64,000 nt of DNA from Pseudonocardia halophobica (GTDB lineage Bacteria; Actinomycetota; Actinomycetes; Mycobacteriales; Pseudonocardiaceae), in the NCBI RefSeq assembly GCF_027922425.1, contig NZ_BSFQ01000018.1, positions 62,001 to 126,000 of the forward strand, read 5' to 3'. A program made the position numbers and the translations under genes. This document shows, in pieces, positions 8,491 to 16,868 of the stretch. Below the pieces are notes generated by a model. The model had not been told where the DNA came from. It searched no databases and was given only the letters and a program-made list of their open reading frames with translations. The number at the start of each line of letters is the position of its first letter. The stretch's first letter is position 1.

Positions 8491-8605
8491 TCGACCCGCG
8501 GGCAGCACCGCTCCTGCTCGGCAGGCTCGCCGGATGTATCCGGGCGGCGGGTCGGAGAAGTCTCTCCTGTGACGGCCGGACGCCCCGGTCGTCGGGAAGG
8601 ACGTC

Positions 8606-9244
8606 ATGCGCCCCGCCGACCAGGCACCCGCGACCGAGGAGCCCTCCGCCCGGATCGACCGGCTCGCCCGTGCGGCCGCGACCGGGGACCGCCGCGCCTG
8701 CGAGGACCTGATGGCCGCGGTGCACCCACCGGTGCTGCGCTACTGCCGCGTTCGGCTCGCCCAGGGCGCCGGCGACGCGACCTCGGCCGAGGACATGGCG
8801 CAGGACACGATGATCGCCCTGTTCAAGGCGCTGCCGAAGGCGGACCTGGACTCGGGCCCCTTCCTGGCGCTGGCGTTCACGATCGCCCGCAACAAGATCG
8901 TCGACACCGTGCGGCGGCGCGGCATCTCCCGCATCGACCTCACCGACCAGGTGCCGGACAGCGTCTCGACCGCCGACGCCCCGGACGAGCTGAGCCTGCG
9001 CGCCGAGCAGGCGCGGATGGTGCAGCGGCTGCTCGGCCGGCTGCCCGAGCGGCACCGCGACGTGCTGCGGCTGCGGCTGATCGAGGGCCTGTCGGCGGCC
9101 GAGACCGCGGCCGTGCTGGGCTCGACGCCCGGCTCCGTCCGCGTCACCCAGCACCGCGCCCTGACCAGCCTGCGCCGCTACCTGGCGGAGCGGCAGGGCA
9201 CGCCCGCGGTCCCGCGGCAGGCCCCCGAGCTCGCCGCCGTGTGA
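8606..9244 (+). CDS. RNA polymerase sigma factor, ShbA-like (group 4)
   Basis: A 212-residue sigma-70 family protein. Region 2 includes VLRYCRVRLAQGAGD and SAEDMAQDTMIALFKALP (about 45-80), with FTIARNKIVDTVRRR in the -10 recognition helix. Region 4 includes LPERHRDVLRLRLIEGLSA and a helix-turn-helix LGSTPGSVRVTQHRALTSL (about 135-195). Spacing and wording match the actinobacterial ShbA group, which in Streptomyces drives the principal sigma gene hrdB; the target here is inferred. The ATG at 8606 follows GGAAGGACGTC. No anti-sigma gene adjoins it, as expected for ShbA. Confidence 0.85.
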   Translation: MRPADQAPATEEPSARIDRLARAAATGDRRACEDLMAAVHPPVLRYCRVRLAQGAGDATSAEDMAQDTMIALFKALPKADLDSGPFLALAFTIARNKIVDTVRRRGISRIDLTDQVPDSVSTADAPDELSLRAEQARMVQRLLGRLPERHRDVLRLRLIEGLSAAETAAVLGSTPGSVRVTQHRALTSLRRYLAERQGTPAVPRQAPELAAV

Positions 9245-9297
9245 CCTGCCCCGCCGGGTCCGGTACGAGGGGTCCGGAGCCGGCGGGGCGGAACGAC

Positions 9298-9303
9298 TAC
9301 CCT
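9298..9303 (+). promoter_or_regulatory. Leaderless -10 hexamer of ychF
   Basis: TACCCT lies 8 nt upstream of the GTG start of ychF, with no ribosome-binding site in between. The same hexamer precedes ispH. Confidence 0.6.
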
Positions 9304-9311
9304 GGACGCTC

Positions 9312-10385
9312 GTGTCCCTCACCCTCGGCATCGTCGGGCTGCCCAACGTCGGCAAGTCGACCCTGTTCAACGCCCTGACGCGCAACGACGTGCTCGCCGC
9401 GAACTACCCGTTCGCCACGATCGAGCCCAACGTCGGGGTGGTGCCGCTGCCGGACTCCCGCCTGGACACGCTCGCCGAGATGTTCGCGTCGGCCAAGGTC
9501 GTGCCGGCCACGGTCTCGTTCGTCGACATCGCCGGGATCGTGAAGGGCGCCTCCGAGGGCGCCGGGCTGGGCAACAAGTTCCTCGCCAACATCCGCGAGT
9601 CCGACGCGATCTGCCAGGTCGTGCGGGTGTTCGCCGACGACGACGTGGTCCACGTCGACGGAAAGGTCGACCCCGGCTCCGACATCTCGGTCATCGAGAC
9701 CGAGCTGATCCTGGCCGACCTGCAGACGCTGGAGAAGGCGGTCCCGCGGCTGACCAAGGAAGCCCGGATGCAGAAGGACCGCCGCGAGGTCCTGGCCGCG
9801 GCCGAGGCCGCCGCGGAGGTCCTCAACTCGGGCCGCACGCTGTTCCAGGCCGGCGTCGACCCCGCCCCGCTGCGCGAGCTGACCCTGCTGACCACCAAGC
9901 CGTTCCTCTACGTGTTCAACGCCGACGAGGGCGTCCTCACGGACGAGACCCGCAAGAAGGAGCTCACCGACCTCGTCGCGCCCGCCGAGGCCGTGTTCCT
10001 CGACGCCAAGGTCGAGTCCGAGCTGCTGGAGCTCGACGAGGAGTCGGCCCGCGAGCTGCTCGAGTCGATCGGCCAGCCCGAACCCGGCCTGTACTCGCTG
10101 GCCCGCGCGGGCTTCCGCACCCTGGGTCTGCAGACCTACCTCACCGCCGGGCCCAAGGAGGCCCGCGCCTGGACGATCCACCGGGGCGACACCGCCCCCC
10201 AGGCCGCCGGGGTGATCCACTCGGACTTCGAGAAGGGCTTCATCAAGGCCGAGATCGTCTCCTACTCCGACCTCGTCGACGCCGGCTCGATGAACGCCGC
10301 CAAGTCCGCGGGCAAGGTGCGAATGGAGGGCAAGGACTACGTCATGCAGGACGGGGACGTGGTGGAGTTCCGCTTCAACGTGTGA
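9312..10385 (+). CDS. ychF: Redox-regulated ATPase YchF
   Basis: Obg-family P-loop protein that prefers ATP, binds ribosomes and is linked to stress responses. The 357-residue product is of canonical length. It shows G1 GLPNVGKSTLFNALT (near residue 8), switch II FVDIAGIVKGASEGAGLGN, the altered G4 region KPFLYVFNADE, a central coiled-coil arm, and the C-terminal TGS domain ending GKDYVMQDGDVVEFRFNV. The GTG start follows a -10 element directly. It is the last gene of the block syntenic with Rv1107c-Rv1112. Confidence 0.96.
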   Translation: MSLTLGIVGLPNVGKSTLFNALTRNDVLAANYPFATIEPNVGVVPLPDSRLDTLAEMFASAKVVPATVSFVDIAGIVKGASEGAGLGNKFLANIRESDAICQVVRVFADDDVVHVDGKVDPGSDISVIETELILADLQTLEKAVPRLTKEARMQKDRREVLAAAEAAAEVLNSGRTLFQAGVDPAPLRELTLLTTKPFLYVFNADEGVLTDETRKKELTDLVAPAEAVFLDAKVESELLELDEESARELLESIGQPEPGLYSLARAGFRTLGLQTYLTAGPKEARAWTIHRGDTAPQAAGVIHSDFEKGFIKAEIVSYSDLVDAGSMNAAKSAGKVRMEGKDYVMQDGDVVEFRFNV

Positions 10386-10707
10386 GCGGGACTATTTGCG
10401 CTGGTCATCGCACTTCCAGCCCCGCTGTCGGTTCGCAGGAGTCCGCAGGATCGCCCGGAGCCGCATGACGAGGGCACGGCGGCGGGTCGCCTCCGCCACC
10501 TCGGCCCCAGGGTGGTCGCACTGCGGTCCGGCCATCCCACCTGGCTCGGGGGCTTCCGACCCGCCGCAGGTGTCGTCACCGGTCGTCCTCGCCCTGCCGC
10601 ACGGGAGACCTAAGGCCCTTACATCCACGGGCGCTGGGTCCGACCCTGCTGCGAGGACGCGCGGCGACTGCGAGGACGCGCGGCGACAACCCGAGGTGGA
10701 GAGAGCG
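10386..10707. other. Intergenic region with tandem 19-bp repeat
   Basis: These 322 bp separate ychF from the LapA-domain gene. A 19-bp unit is repeated exactly and head-to-tail at 10650-10668 and 10669-10687, just before the LapA ribosome-binding site. The left half may encode a small minus-strand peptide (10392-10535, listed separately). No clear terminator for ychF was found. Confidence 0.5.
10392..10535 (-). CDS. Possible 47-residue protein
   Basis: An ATG at 10535 opens a frame of 47 codons ending in TAG. The sequence begins MAGPQCDHPGAEVAEATRR and ends with a basic ILRTPANRQRGWKCDD region. Codon third positions are strongly GC-biased, as in real genes here, and the composition (two widely spaced cysteines, Arg-rich helix) is protein-like. 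The frame could extend further upstream. It ends 7 bp from the ychF stop, in convergent orientation. No family is recognised. Confidence 0.3.
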   Translation of the reverse strand: MAGPQCDHPGAEVAEATRRRALVMRLRAILRTPANRQRGWKCDDQRK

Positions 10708-10992
10708 ATGGTCGAGCAGACGAGCCCCGGCAGCACGACGGGTGCTGCGGACGGGCACGGGGGTGCGCGGTTGAGCGGCGGGGTGATCGCGACTCTCGTC
10801 GGAGTAGGGCTGCTCCTCGTTTTCATGATCCAGAACACGGCGCCGGTCACCTTGCACTTCCTCTTCTGGAGCTGGTCCTGGCCGCTGTGGTTGTTCACCC
10901 TGGTCACCGCGTTGCTGGGCGCGGTGGTGTGGTTCGGACTGGGCGTCCTGCGCCGCCATCGGCGCCGAGTGGCGCGCCGGGCGAGTCGGTGA
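10708..10992 (+). CDS. LapA-domain small membrane protein
   Basis: A 94-residue protein with a short polar N-terminus, two membrane helices (GVIATLVGVGLLLVFMIQNT and LWLFTLVTALLGAVVWFGLG) joined by APVTLHFLFWSWSW, and a very basic Arg-rich tail. This is the LapA/DUF1049 pattern, named for a lipopolysaccharide-assembly protein in E. coli but widespread in actinobacteria, where its role is not established. The ATG at 10708 follows GTGGAGAGAGCG. The longer frame beginning at 10396 lacks coding character. Confidence 0.8.
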   Translation: MVEQTSPGSTTGAADGHGGARLSGGVIATLVGVGLLLVFMIQNTAPVTLHFLFWSWSWPLWLFTLVTALLGAVVWFGLGVLRRHRRRVARRASR

Positions 10993-11120
10993 GGTACCGG
11001 GCGTACCAGGAGGCGCAGGCGTCGTCGACGTGCCGGCTGCCCGAGGACGTTCGACCAGCTCAGAGGGTTCGCCGAGAGTCCGCTTCAGCGTGGAGCGGGG
11101 GCCACTTCCGCAGTCAGCAG

Positions 11121-11152
11121 AAAGCCTGCCGTCGTGTTCGACGGCAGGCTTT
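11121..11152. terminator. Bidirectional stem-loop terminator
   Basis: Arms 11121-11134 (AAAGCCTGCCGTCG) and 11139-11152 are perfectly complementary around a TGTT loop, and the stem ends in AAA/TTT on both strands. It lies between the rightward LapA gene and the leftward gene at 11178-11468, so it can terminate both. Confidence 0.85.
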
Positions 11153-11177
11153 CGGATTCGCGGGCGGGAGGATCGGA

Positions 11178-11468
11178 TCAGCCGCCGATCGCGGCGAGTC
11201 CGCGCTGGAGATCTTCCAGGTTCATCGCGGGCACGATCTCGACCACTGCGCCCATCTGGAACAGCGGCTCGCTGATCTTCGGAAGCTGGCCCGGGTCGTC
11301 CAGGTCGAAGACCGCGATCATGGTCCGCTGACCCCGCACGGGCGCGAAGTAGGCTGCCTCGGGCTTGATCATCTCGATCGTCGCCTGGATCGTCTTGGCC
11401 ATGTTGCCGCTGGCGATGGCCTCACTTCCCTTGTCGACGTTGGGCTGGGCGACGAGCAACATGCGCAT
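11178..11468 (-). CDS. Conserved small protein, DUF3303-like
   Basis: A 96-residue soluble protein starting MRMLLVAQPNVDKGSEAI, with IQATIEMIKPEAAYFAPVRG and MIAVFDLDDPGQLPKISEPL, ending in a short helix. The alternation of strands and helices and the motif order resemble small dimeric ferredoxin-fold proteins of the DUF3303/YCII type. The ATG at 11468 is preceded by a good ribosome-binding site (GGACGGAGG). It is monocistronic with its own terminator. Function unknown. Confidence 0.75.
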   Translation of the reverse strand: MRMLLVAQPNVDKGSEAIASGNMAKTIQATIEMIKPEAAYFAPVRGQRTMIAVFDLDDPGQLPKISEPLFQMGAVVEIVPAMNLEDLQRGLAAIGG

Positions 11469-11762
11469 GACGGACCTCCGTCCTGGTGGTGGGGCGACTC
11501 GCACCGTTACCTGGTGTCGGAGGATGCGACGCGAGTCGCACCGCCATGGCGTGACCAATGGGCCCCAAGTCACCGCGACCGTGCCGGTCTCCGCGTGGCA
11601 CTTGGGGCAGTGAGCCTACTGCGCCACGCCGAACTCCGATTTCGTCAATACGTAGAACTGCGTACTGCGGAGCGGTTCGCGCCCTGATCCTCCAGGTCGG
11701 GCGGAAAGCCGATGCCGCCCCTCCTCGCGATCTCGGTGCCGTTCTCGATCAGGGCTGCGCCC

Positions 11763-12317
11763 TCAGCGGAGCCTCTCGTAGCGCAGGTACACGGTGCCGC
11801 TGCGGAAGGCGCGCTGCTCGAGCAGCCGCAGCCGCAGGTCGGCGCCGAGCGGGAAGTACGGCTTGCCGCCGCCGGTGAAGGCCGGCACCACCCGCGGGCG
11901 GAACTCGTCGATCAGGTCCAGCAGCGATGCAGCCAGACCGGCGCCGCCGACGGCCAGGTCACCGTCGGTCTCCTTCTTGAGCCGGACCACCTCGTCGACC
12001 GCGTCGGCGCGGCGCACCAGCCGGCACCCGGGTGCGACCGACTCCAGCGAGTCGGAGAACACGATCCGCGGCGTCGCGGTGTACTCGCGGGCGAACTCCG
12101 CCTCCACCTCGGACCCGTCGGCCCGCTCCGGCGCCGTCCAGAACTCCTCCATGACCTCGTAGAGGCCGCGGCCGAACAGGAACGCCGTCGTCTCGCGGGT
12201 CTGCTGGTTGGCGAAGCGGTGCACCTCCTCGTCCGGCTCGGAGAAGCCGATGGCGCCGGTCGGGTCCTCGATGTAGCCGTCGAGGGAGATGCTCATCGAG
12301 TAGCTGAGAGTGCCCAT
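11763..12317 (-). CDS. Dihydrofolate reductase family protein (RibD C-terminal fold)
   Basis: A 184-residue protein with the N-terminal signature SMSISLDGYIEDPTGA, a central FLFGRGLYEVMEEFW and the nucleotide-binding GDLAVGGAGLAASLLDLIDE. These are features of the RibD-C/DHFR superfamily of NAD(P)H-binding oxidoreductases. Such stand-alone members are abundant in actinobacteria and their substrates are mostly unknown. A second, diverged copy lies at 13790-14383. The ATG at 12317 or the internal ATG at 12296 could be used. Confidence 0.85.
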   Translation of the reverse strand: MGTLSYSMSISLDGYIEDPTGAIGFSEPDEEVHRFANQQTRETTAFLFGRGLYEVMEEFWTAPERADGSEVEAEFAREYTATPRIVFSDSLESVAPGCRLVRRADAVDEVVRLKKETDGDLAVGGAGLAASLLDLIDEFRPRVVPAFTGGGKPYFPLGADLRLRLLEQRAFRSGTVYLRYERLR

Positions 12318-12431
12318 GGGGAAGGAGACCGCCCGGCTGATCCGAACTCATCGTCAGCGGGTCCGGACGAGCGCCACGGCCTTGGCCGGTCGCTTGCTCG
12401 CGACCGCTGCTCGAGCGGGTCGTCCGCTTCC

Positions 12432-13007
12432 TCACTCCCGGCGGCCGGGCCCGGATGATCGTGTGCGGGCGCTGCCCAGGCGCTCGTGCAGCGCTCGGAC
12501 CCGGGGGTGGCGGCCGTGGCTCACGTAGATGCCCTGCACGAGCCGAAGGAGGTCCTCGCGTGCAGCGGTCCAGCGCCGACGCACGTCGTCGACCTCGTTC
12601 TCGCTCAGCACCGAGCCGTCGTGGGCTGCGGCCTGCAGCTCGCGCAGGGCCTCCCGCATCGAACGCGAGGCGACGCGGACGGGATGCGTGCGCTCGCCGG
12701 ACAGGAGCGAGACCACGTTCGACTTCCGTTCCGCCTCCTCGACGGCGTCGTCGGCGTCGTTCCGCAGACCGTGCCAGCGCTCGTCCCCGGGGGATGCCTG
12801 GTGGAGGCGACGCAGGGCGCGGAACTCTGCGTCCGAGGCGGACAGGAACTCGGCGACGCCGTCGACGAACGCCTTCTCCCACCGGGCCTCGGACTGGTAG
12901 CGCCTCGTGCGCCGGTCGCGCACCGACTGCGCCGCGGCCGCGATCACGCCGCCGAGCACGGTGCCCGAGAGGGCCGAGATCGTCCCTAGCCAGGTCGGGT
13001 CCGCCAC
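12432..13007 (-). CDS. Hypothetical protein with N-terminal membrane helix
   Basis: A 191-residue product starting at a GTG. One helix (LGTISALSGTVLGGVIAAAA) is followed by a basic stop-transfer segment and then a long, charged, probably all-helical cytoplasmic region (about 35-185) rich in Arg, Glu and Ala. No known domain is recognised. Similar membrane-anchored helical proteins occur as orphans in actinobacteria. It sits alone between two leftward genes, with no overlap to either. Confidence 0.6.
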   Translation of the reverse strand: MADPTWLGTISALSGTVLGGVIAAAAQSVRDRRTRRYQSEARWEKAFVDGVAEFLSASDAEFRALRRLHQASPGDERWHGLRNDADDAVEEAERKSNVVSLLSGERTHPVRVASRSMREALRELQAAAHDGSVLSENEVDDVRRRWTAAREDLLRLVQGIYVSHGRHPRVRALHERLGSARTRSSGPGRRE

Positions 13008-13081
13008 CCGACGAGGGTACCGATCACCACGCGATTCACCTCGTCATCGAGGTGCAGCGCAGGAGGAGTCCCGCGCGGGAG

Positions 13082-13729
13082 CTACTGCGCGGCGCTGGTG
13101 GCGATGCTGGTCAGGGTGGGCCCCGACCAGCCGCGGGCGACGGGCTCCGCCTGCGCGTTGACGACGACGTGGCCGTCGCGGCGGGAGGCGTAGGCGTCGC
13201 CGGTGTAGCGGACGGTGCCGTACCGGCCGCGCTCCCGGGACAGCTCGGTCACGTTGCCCGTGCCGCTGGAGTCCAGGAGCTGCTCGAGCGCACGGGCGCT
13301 CGACTCGTCGGGCATCTCGACCCAGGACACCGCGACGACCGCCGCGTCACCGTCCTGGTCGCGCAGCTCGAAGTGGGCGCGGTGGAGAGCCGCGCAGGGG
13401 GTGCCGCGGAAGAAGTCCTGGATCTGGCCGTAGGAGTTGGCCACGCAGTCCGCGGAGTCGTCGGTGACCGTGGCGGTCACGCGGACGCCCTGCCCGACGA
13501 GACGGGTCTGCGCCGCGCTCGAGTCGCTGCTGCCGACGTGCGACCCGTTCTGTGCCTGCGCACCGTCGTCGGCCGAGACGGATGCGTCACCGGACGACAT
13601 CGCGTTCCCGATCGCCGTCGCCGCGCCGTTGCCGGCCAGGAGGGCTATGCCCAGGGCGATGGCGAGTGACGTGCGTCCGCCACTGCCCTTGCCGCGTCCG
13701 CCACCTGTGTCGCCGATTCTCACTGCCAA
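13082..13729 (-). CDS. Putative membrane-anchored or secreted hypothetical protein
   Basis: A 215-residue product. A Gly/Arg-rich N-terminus precedes a hydrophobic segment (SLAIALGIALLAGNGAATAI) acting as anchor or signal, then a Ser/Asp-rich linker and an extracytoplasmic domain of about 130 residues. That domain has two cysteines (DCVANSYGQ and GTPCAALHRAHF) likely to pair. TTG at 13729 is supported by a GGAGG site 8 nt upstream; GTG at 13723 is the alternative. The domain pattern resembles small exported proteins of pseudonocardiae, but I cannot name a family. Confidence 0.6.
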   Translation of the reverse strand: MAVRIGDTGGGRGKGSGGRTSLAIALGIALLAGNGAATAIGNAMSSGDASVSADDGAQAQNGSHVGSSDSSAAQTRLVGQGVRVTATVTDDSADCVANSYGQIQDFFRGTPCAALHRAHFELRDQDGDAAVVAVSWVEMPDESSARALEQLLDSSGTGNVTELSRERGRYGTVRYTGDAYASRRDGHVVVNAQAEPVARGWSGPTLTSIATSAAQ

Positions 13730-13789
13730 CGGGGAGCCCTCCGGGTCACACTCACGGTCATAGGGACAGCGCGTCCCGTGATTCCGGCG

Positions 13790-14383
13790 TTACGTCGACC
13801 GTCCGGGCACGTGCAGGGTCGGCCGGTAGATCAGCTCCTGGATGTGGCCGTCGAGCGTCCGGCTCCCGATCAGCTCGAGGTCGAAGTCGGCCGCACCCCG
13901 GAAGATCGGGTCCAGCCCGGTCTGCCCGGTGATCACCGGGAACAGGGTCACCTGGACGCGGTCGACGAGCCCGGCGGCCATCAGCGCCCGGTTCATCGAC
14001 AGGCTGCCGTGCGAGCGCAACGGCACCTCGGACTCCTCCTTGAGACGGGCGACGACGTCGACGGCGTCGCCGCTCGCGACGGTCGCGTCCGGCCAGTCGA
14101 GAGGTCCTTCCAGGGTGGTCGACACGACCGTCGCCGGCAGGCTCCGCATGCGGGTGACCCAGGGGTCCCGCACCTCGGAGTCCTCGGTGCTGGTGGCCAG
14201 CATCTCCGCGAACGCGCGGTACGTGGTGGCCCCGAAGACCATGCGCTGCTCGTCGTCGTACAGGGCGAGGCGGTGATCGAGCAGCTCGGGGCCCTGCTTG
14301 CCCCAGTAACCGGTCCAGTCGCCGGTGGCGGCGCCGAAACCGTCGAGGCTGGAGAAGACGTCGAAGGTGTAGGTCGCGGTCAT
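13790..14383 (-). CDS. Dihydrofolate reductase family protein (RibD C-terminal fold)
   Basis: A 197-residue protein with YTFDVFSSLDGFGAATGDWT at the N-terminus, RMVFGATTYRAFAEM in the middle and LRSHGSLSMNRALMAAGLVD in the nucleotide-binding region, placing it in the RibD-C/DHFR superfamily. It is clearly diverged from the copy at 11763-12317, so the two are not a recent duplication. The ATG at 14383 follows AGGAGCG. The substrate is unknown. It is divergent from the LLM oxidoreductase gene. Confidence 0.85.
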   Translation of the reverse strand: MTATYTFDVFSSLDGFGAATGDWTGYWGKQGPELLDHRLALYDDEQRMVFGATTYRAFAEMLATSTEDSEVRDPWVTRMRSLPATVVSTTLEGPLDWPDATVASGDAVDVVARLKEESEVPLRSHGSLSMNRALMAAGLVDRVQVTLFPVITGQTGLDPIFRGAADFDLELIGSRTLDGHIQELIYRPTLHVPGRST

Positions 14384-14545
14384 GATCGCTCCTCGGATTC
14401 CGGGTGCTCGGGTCGGGGGACAGACCGGCGATCACGGCCGGACTCATCGCCGTCGGACACTTGGAGCCGGCGCTGCTCGGCCCTCGCGTCGGCGTGACCC
14501 GGCTACGTTGGCGACGGTCCCTTTCTTCAACGGCGAGGAGAGCTC

Positions 14546-15592
14546 ATGCGCACCGGCATCGTGATGACCGCCCGGCCGGGGGTCGAGGATCTGGCCGTCC
14601 GGGCCGAGGAGCTGGGGTTCAGCAGCTTCTGGGTCTACGACACCCCGATGGTCAACGGCGACCCGTTCGTGTCCCTGGCGTTGTGCGCGAAGGCGACGAG
14701 CAGGATCAAGCTGGGGATCGGCGTCACCTCGCCGGCCTTGCGCTCGACTCCGGCCGCCGCGGCCGCGGTGTCGAGCCTCAACGCCATCGCTCCGGGCCGG
14801 GTGATCTGCGGGGTCGGCACCGGCAACACCGCCCGGCGCACGCTCGGGATGCTGCCGACGCGGATGGCCGAGCTCGAGTCGTTCACCGCGGCGCTGCAGG
14901 ACCTCACCGCGGGCCGGGAGACCGGGTACCGCGAGGGCGACCGGGAGCGCACCATCCGGTTCCTGCACGTCGGGCCCTCTGTGAACACGGCGGATCCGGT
15001 GGAGTTCGTCGTGGCCGCGTTCGGGCTGAAGGCCGCCGCGATCGCGGGCCGGCTCGGGGCCGGGGTCATCTCCTTCGGCCTGCTCGCGCCCGAGGCGTGG
15101 ACGGCGTTCGACGCGGCGCGGCGGGAGGCGGCGCGCGGCGCCGGCCGGCCGGAGGAGGCCGACTCCTACGTCATGACGTCGCTGCACGTGCTCGCCCACG
15201 GCGAGGACCGCCACGGCGACCTGGCCCGGGACAGCATGGGCCACGTCGCGATGGCCCTCCTGACGTTCGCCGCGGACAACCCGGGGTTCGCGGAGACGTT
15301 GGAGCCCGACGAGGCCGACGCCGTGCGGCGGCTGCTGGAGCGCCGCGGCACCACGGCGACCGACCCGAACCGGCACGCGACGCTGTACCGCAACTATCTC
15401 GGCCGCATCGAGCCCGAGGACCGCGACCTGGTCGTGCCGTCGCTGGTGGACAAGCTGGGTCTGGTCGGTACCCGGGCCGAGCTGCTCGACCGCATCGCCG
15501 CGATGGAGAAGGCCGGCATCACCGAGATCGTGATCCAGCCCGTCGTGGACCCCGAGAGCGAGATGACCGAGCTGGCGGCCCTGATGTCCTGA
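14546..15592 (+). CDS. LLM class flavin-dependent oxidoreductase
   Basis: A 348-residue TIM-barrel protein of the luciferase-like/F420 family. Visible features are LAVRAEELGFSSFWVYDTP near the N-terminus, KLGIGVTSPALRSTPAAAAA, the conserved GRVICGVGTGNTARRTLGM loop, and FVVAAFGLKAAAIAGRLGAG. The flavin could be FMN or F420, and sequence alone does not decide; actinobacterial members are often F420-dependent. The substrate is unknown. The ATG at 14546 follows GAGGAGAGCTC. It is divergent from the RibD-C gene. Confidence 0.9.
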   Translation: MRTGIVMTARPGVEDLAVRAEELGFSSFWVYDTPMVNGDPFVSLALCAKATSRIKLGIGVTSPALRSTPAAAAAVSSLNAIAPGRVICGVGTGNTARRTLGMLPTRMAELESFTAALQDLTAGRETGYREGDRERTIRFLHVGPSVNTADPVEFVVAAFGLKAAAIAGRLGAGVISFGLLAPEAWTAFDAARREAARGAGRPEEADSYVMTSLHVLAHGEDRHGDLARDSMGHVAMALLTFAADNPGFAETLEPDEADAVRRLLERRGTTATDPNRHATLYRNYLGRIEPEDRDLVVPSLVDKLGLVGTRAELLDRIAAMEKAGITEIVIQPVVDPESEMTELAALMS

Positions 15593-15634
15593 GGTCGGGA
15601 GCGCCGCGGGGTGGCCGGCCCCTCGGCCTGCCGG

Positions 15635-16672
15635 TCATCGCTCCTCCTGCCCGCGACGGGTCAGCAGGCGGCCACCGATCAGGCCGGCCACCGCCGCGGC
15701 GCCGACCAGGCCGGCACCCGCGGCCGTCCCGAGACCCTGGCGGACCCGGACCTCCGGCCGGATCACCGCGGGCTGCGGCGGGGGCGGCGGCCGCTCGACC
15801 TGGTTCTCGCGCGCGGTGGCCGCCCACGCGGCGATGAAGATCAGGAAGCGGGACACCGTGTACATGAAGACCATGAGGCCGAGGATCGGGCCGAACGCGG
15901 CGCCGGTCGGGCTGCGGGTGACGAACGCGAGGTACACCACCATCCCCTGCTTGATGAGTTCCATGCCGACCGCGGCGAACGCCGCCGCGCGTCTCGCGCT
16001 GTGCCAGGTCATCCGCTCGCGAGGCAGACGCGCGTAGATCCAGAGGAACAGCAGCCAGTCGGCGAGCAGGCTGAGGACGACGCCGAGCACGGTGAGGAGC
16101 ACGCGGGCCCATCCGAAGTCGGCCAGTCCGAGGAGCTCCAGGATCCGCTCGGCGAAGAAGCCGGCCGCGGTGGTGATGCCGAAGGACACCGCCGCCGCCA
16201 GCCCCAGCCCGAGCAGCGCGGCCAGGTCGACGGACAGCCGGCGCAGGAACGGCGGCGCCTGCGGCGGTTGTCCCCACTGCTCGGACAGGGCGGCGCGCAG
16301 GTTGCTCATCCACCGCAGCCCCGTGTAGGTCGCGATGAGGATGCCGATCACCCCGACCGTCGAGGCGGACGCCACGGCCTGGTCGATGATCGAGTTCACC
16401 GTCGCCTCCAGCGTGGCCGGCAGGGCCTCGTCGATGTGCGCCCGCAGCCGCGCGAGGGGGTCCGGCTCGGAGACCAGCACCAGCGTCACCACGGCGAACG
16501 CCACCATGGTGAGGGGCACCAGCGCCAGCAGGCTGAAGTAGGTGATCCCGGCCGCGTAGTGGTTCCCGTGCCGCTCGGTGTACCGCACACCCGCGCGCAC
16601 CACGTGGTCGAGCCACGGACGGCGCCGGCGGAGCCGGTCGAAGCCGGCCAGGACGTTCGGCTGGTCGGTCAC
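15635..16672 (-). CDS. YihY/BrkB family membrane protein
   Basis: A 345-residue integral membrane protein. Six hydrophobic segments span about residues 40-290, starting with HYAAGITYFSLLALVPLTMVA, which carries the typical family signature, and including GITTAAGFFAERILELLGLA and GPILGLMVFMYTVSRFLIFI. A proline-rich linker (PPPPPQP) is followed by a short extra hydrophobic C-terminal segment. The family was once misnamed RNase BN; its transport or structural role is unresolved. It starts at GTG 16672 and is divergent from the holin/phosphodiesterase gene. Confidence 0.9.
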   Translation of the reverse strand: MTDQPNVLAGFDRLRRRRPWLDHVVRAGVRYTERHGNHYAAGITYFSLLALVPLTMVAFAVVTLVLVSEPDPLARLRAHIDEALPATLEATVNSIIDQAVASASTVGVIGILIATYTGLRWMSNLRAALSEQWGQPPQAPPFLRRLSVDLAALLGLGLAAAVSFGITTAAGFFAERILELLGLADFGWARVLLTVLGVVLSLLADWLLFLWIYARLPRERMTWHSARRAAAFAAVGMELIKQGMVVYLAFVTRSPTGAAFGPILGLMVFMYTVSRFLIFIAAWAATARENQVERPPPPPQPAVIRPEVRVRQGLGTAAGAGLVGAAAVAGLIGGRLLTRRGQEER

Positions 16673-16868
16673 CGCGGCCTCCCACGACGGTCTCCGGTGC
16701 GGCGACCACGGTCGCGAACGCGCCGCCGGCTCCGCTCACCCCGGCGGGGTGACGTGCACGGGCCCGGCGTCGTGCCGACCCCCCGCGCAGGCCGTCACCG
16801 GTCCCCGGTCCGAGGGTGGCACCTCGCTGCTCGTCGACGCGAGGGGCGGGACCGGGCACGATGCCGGG

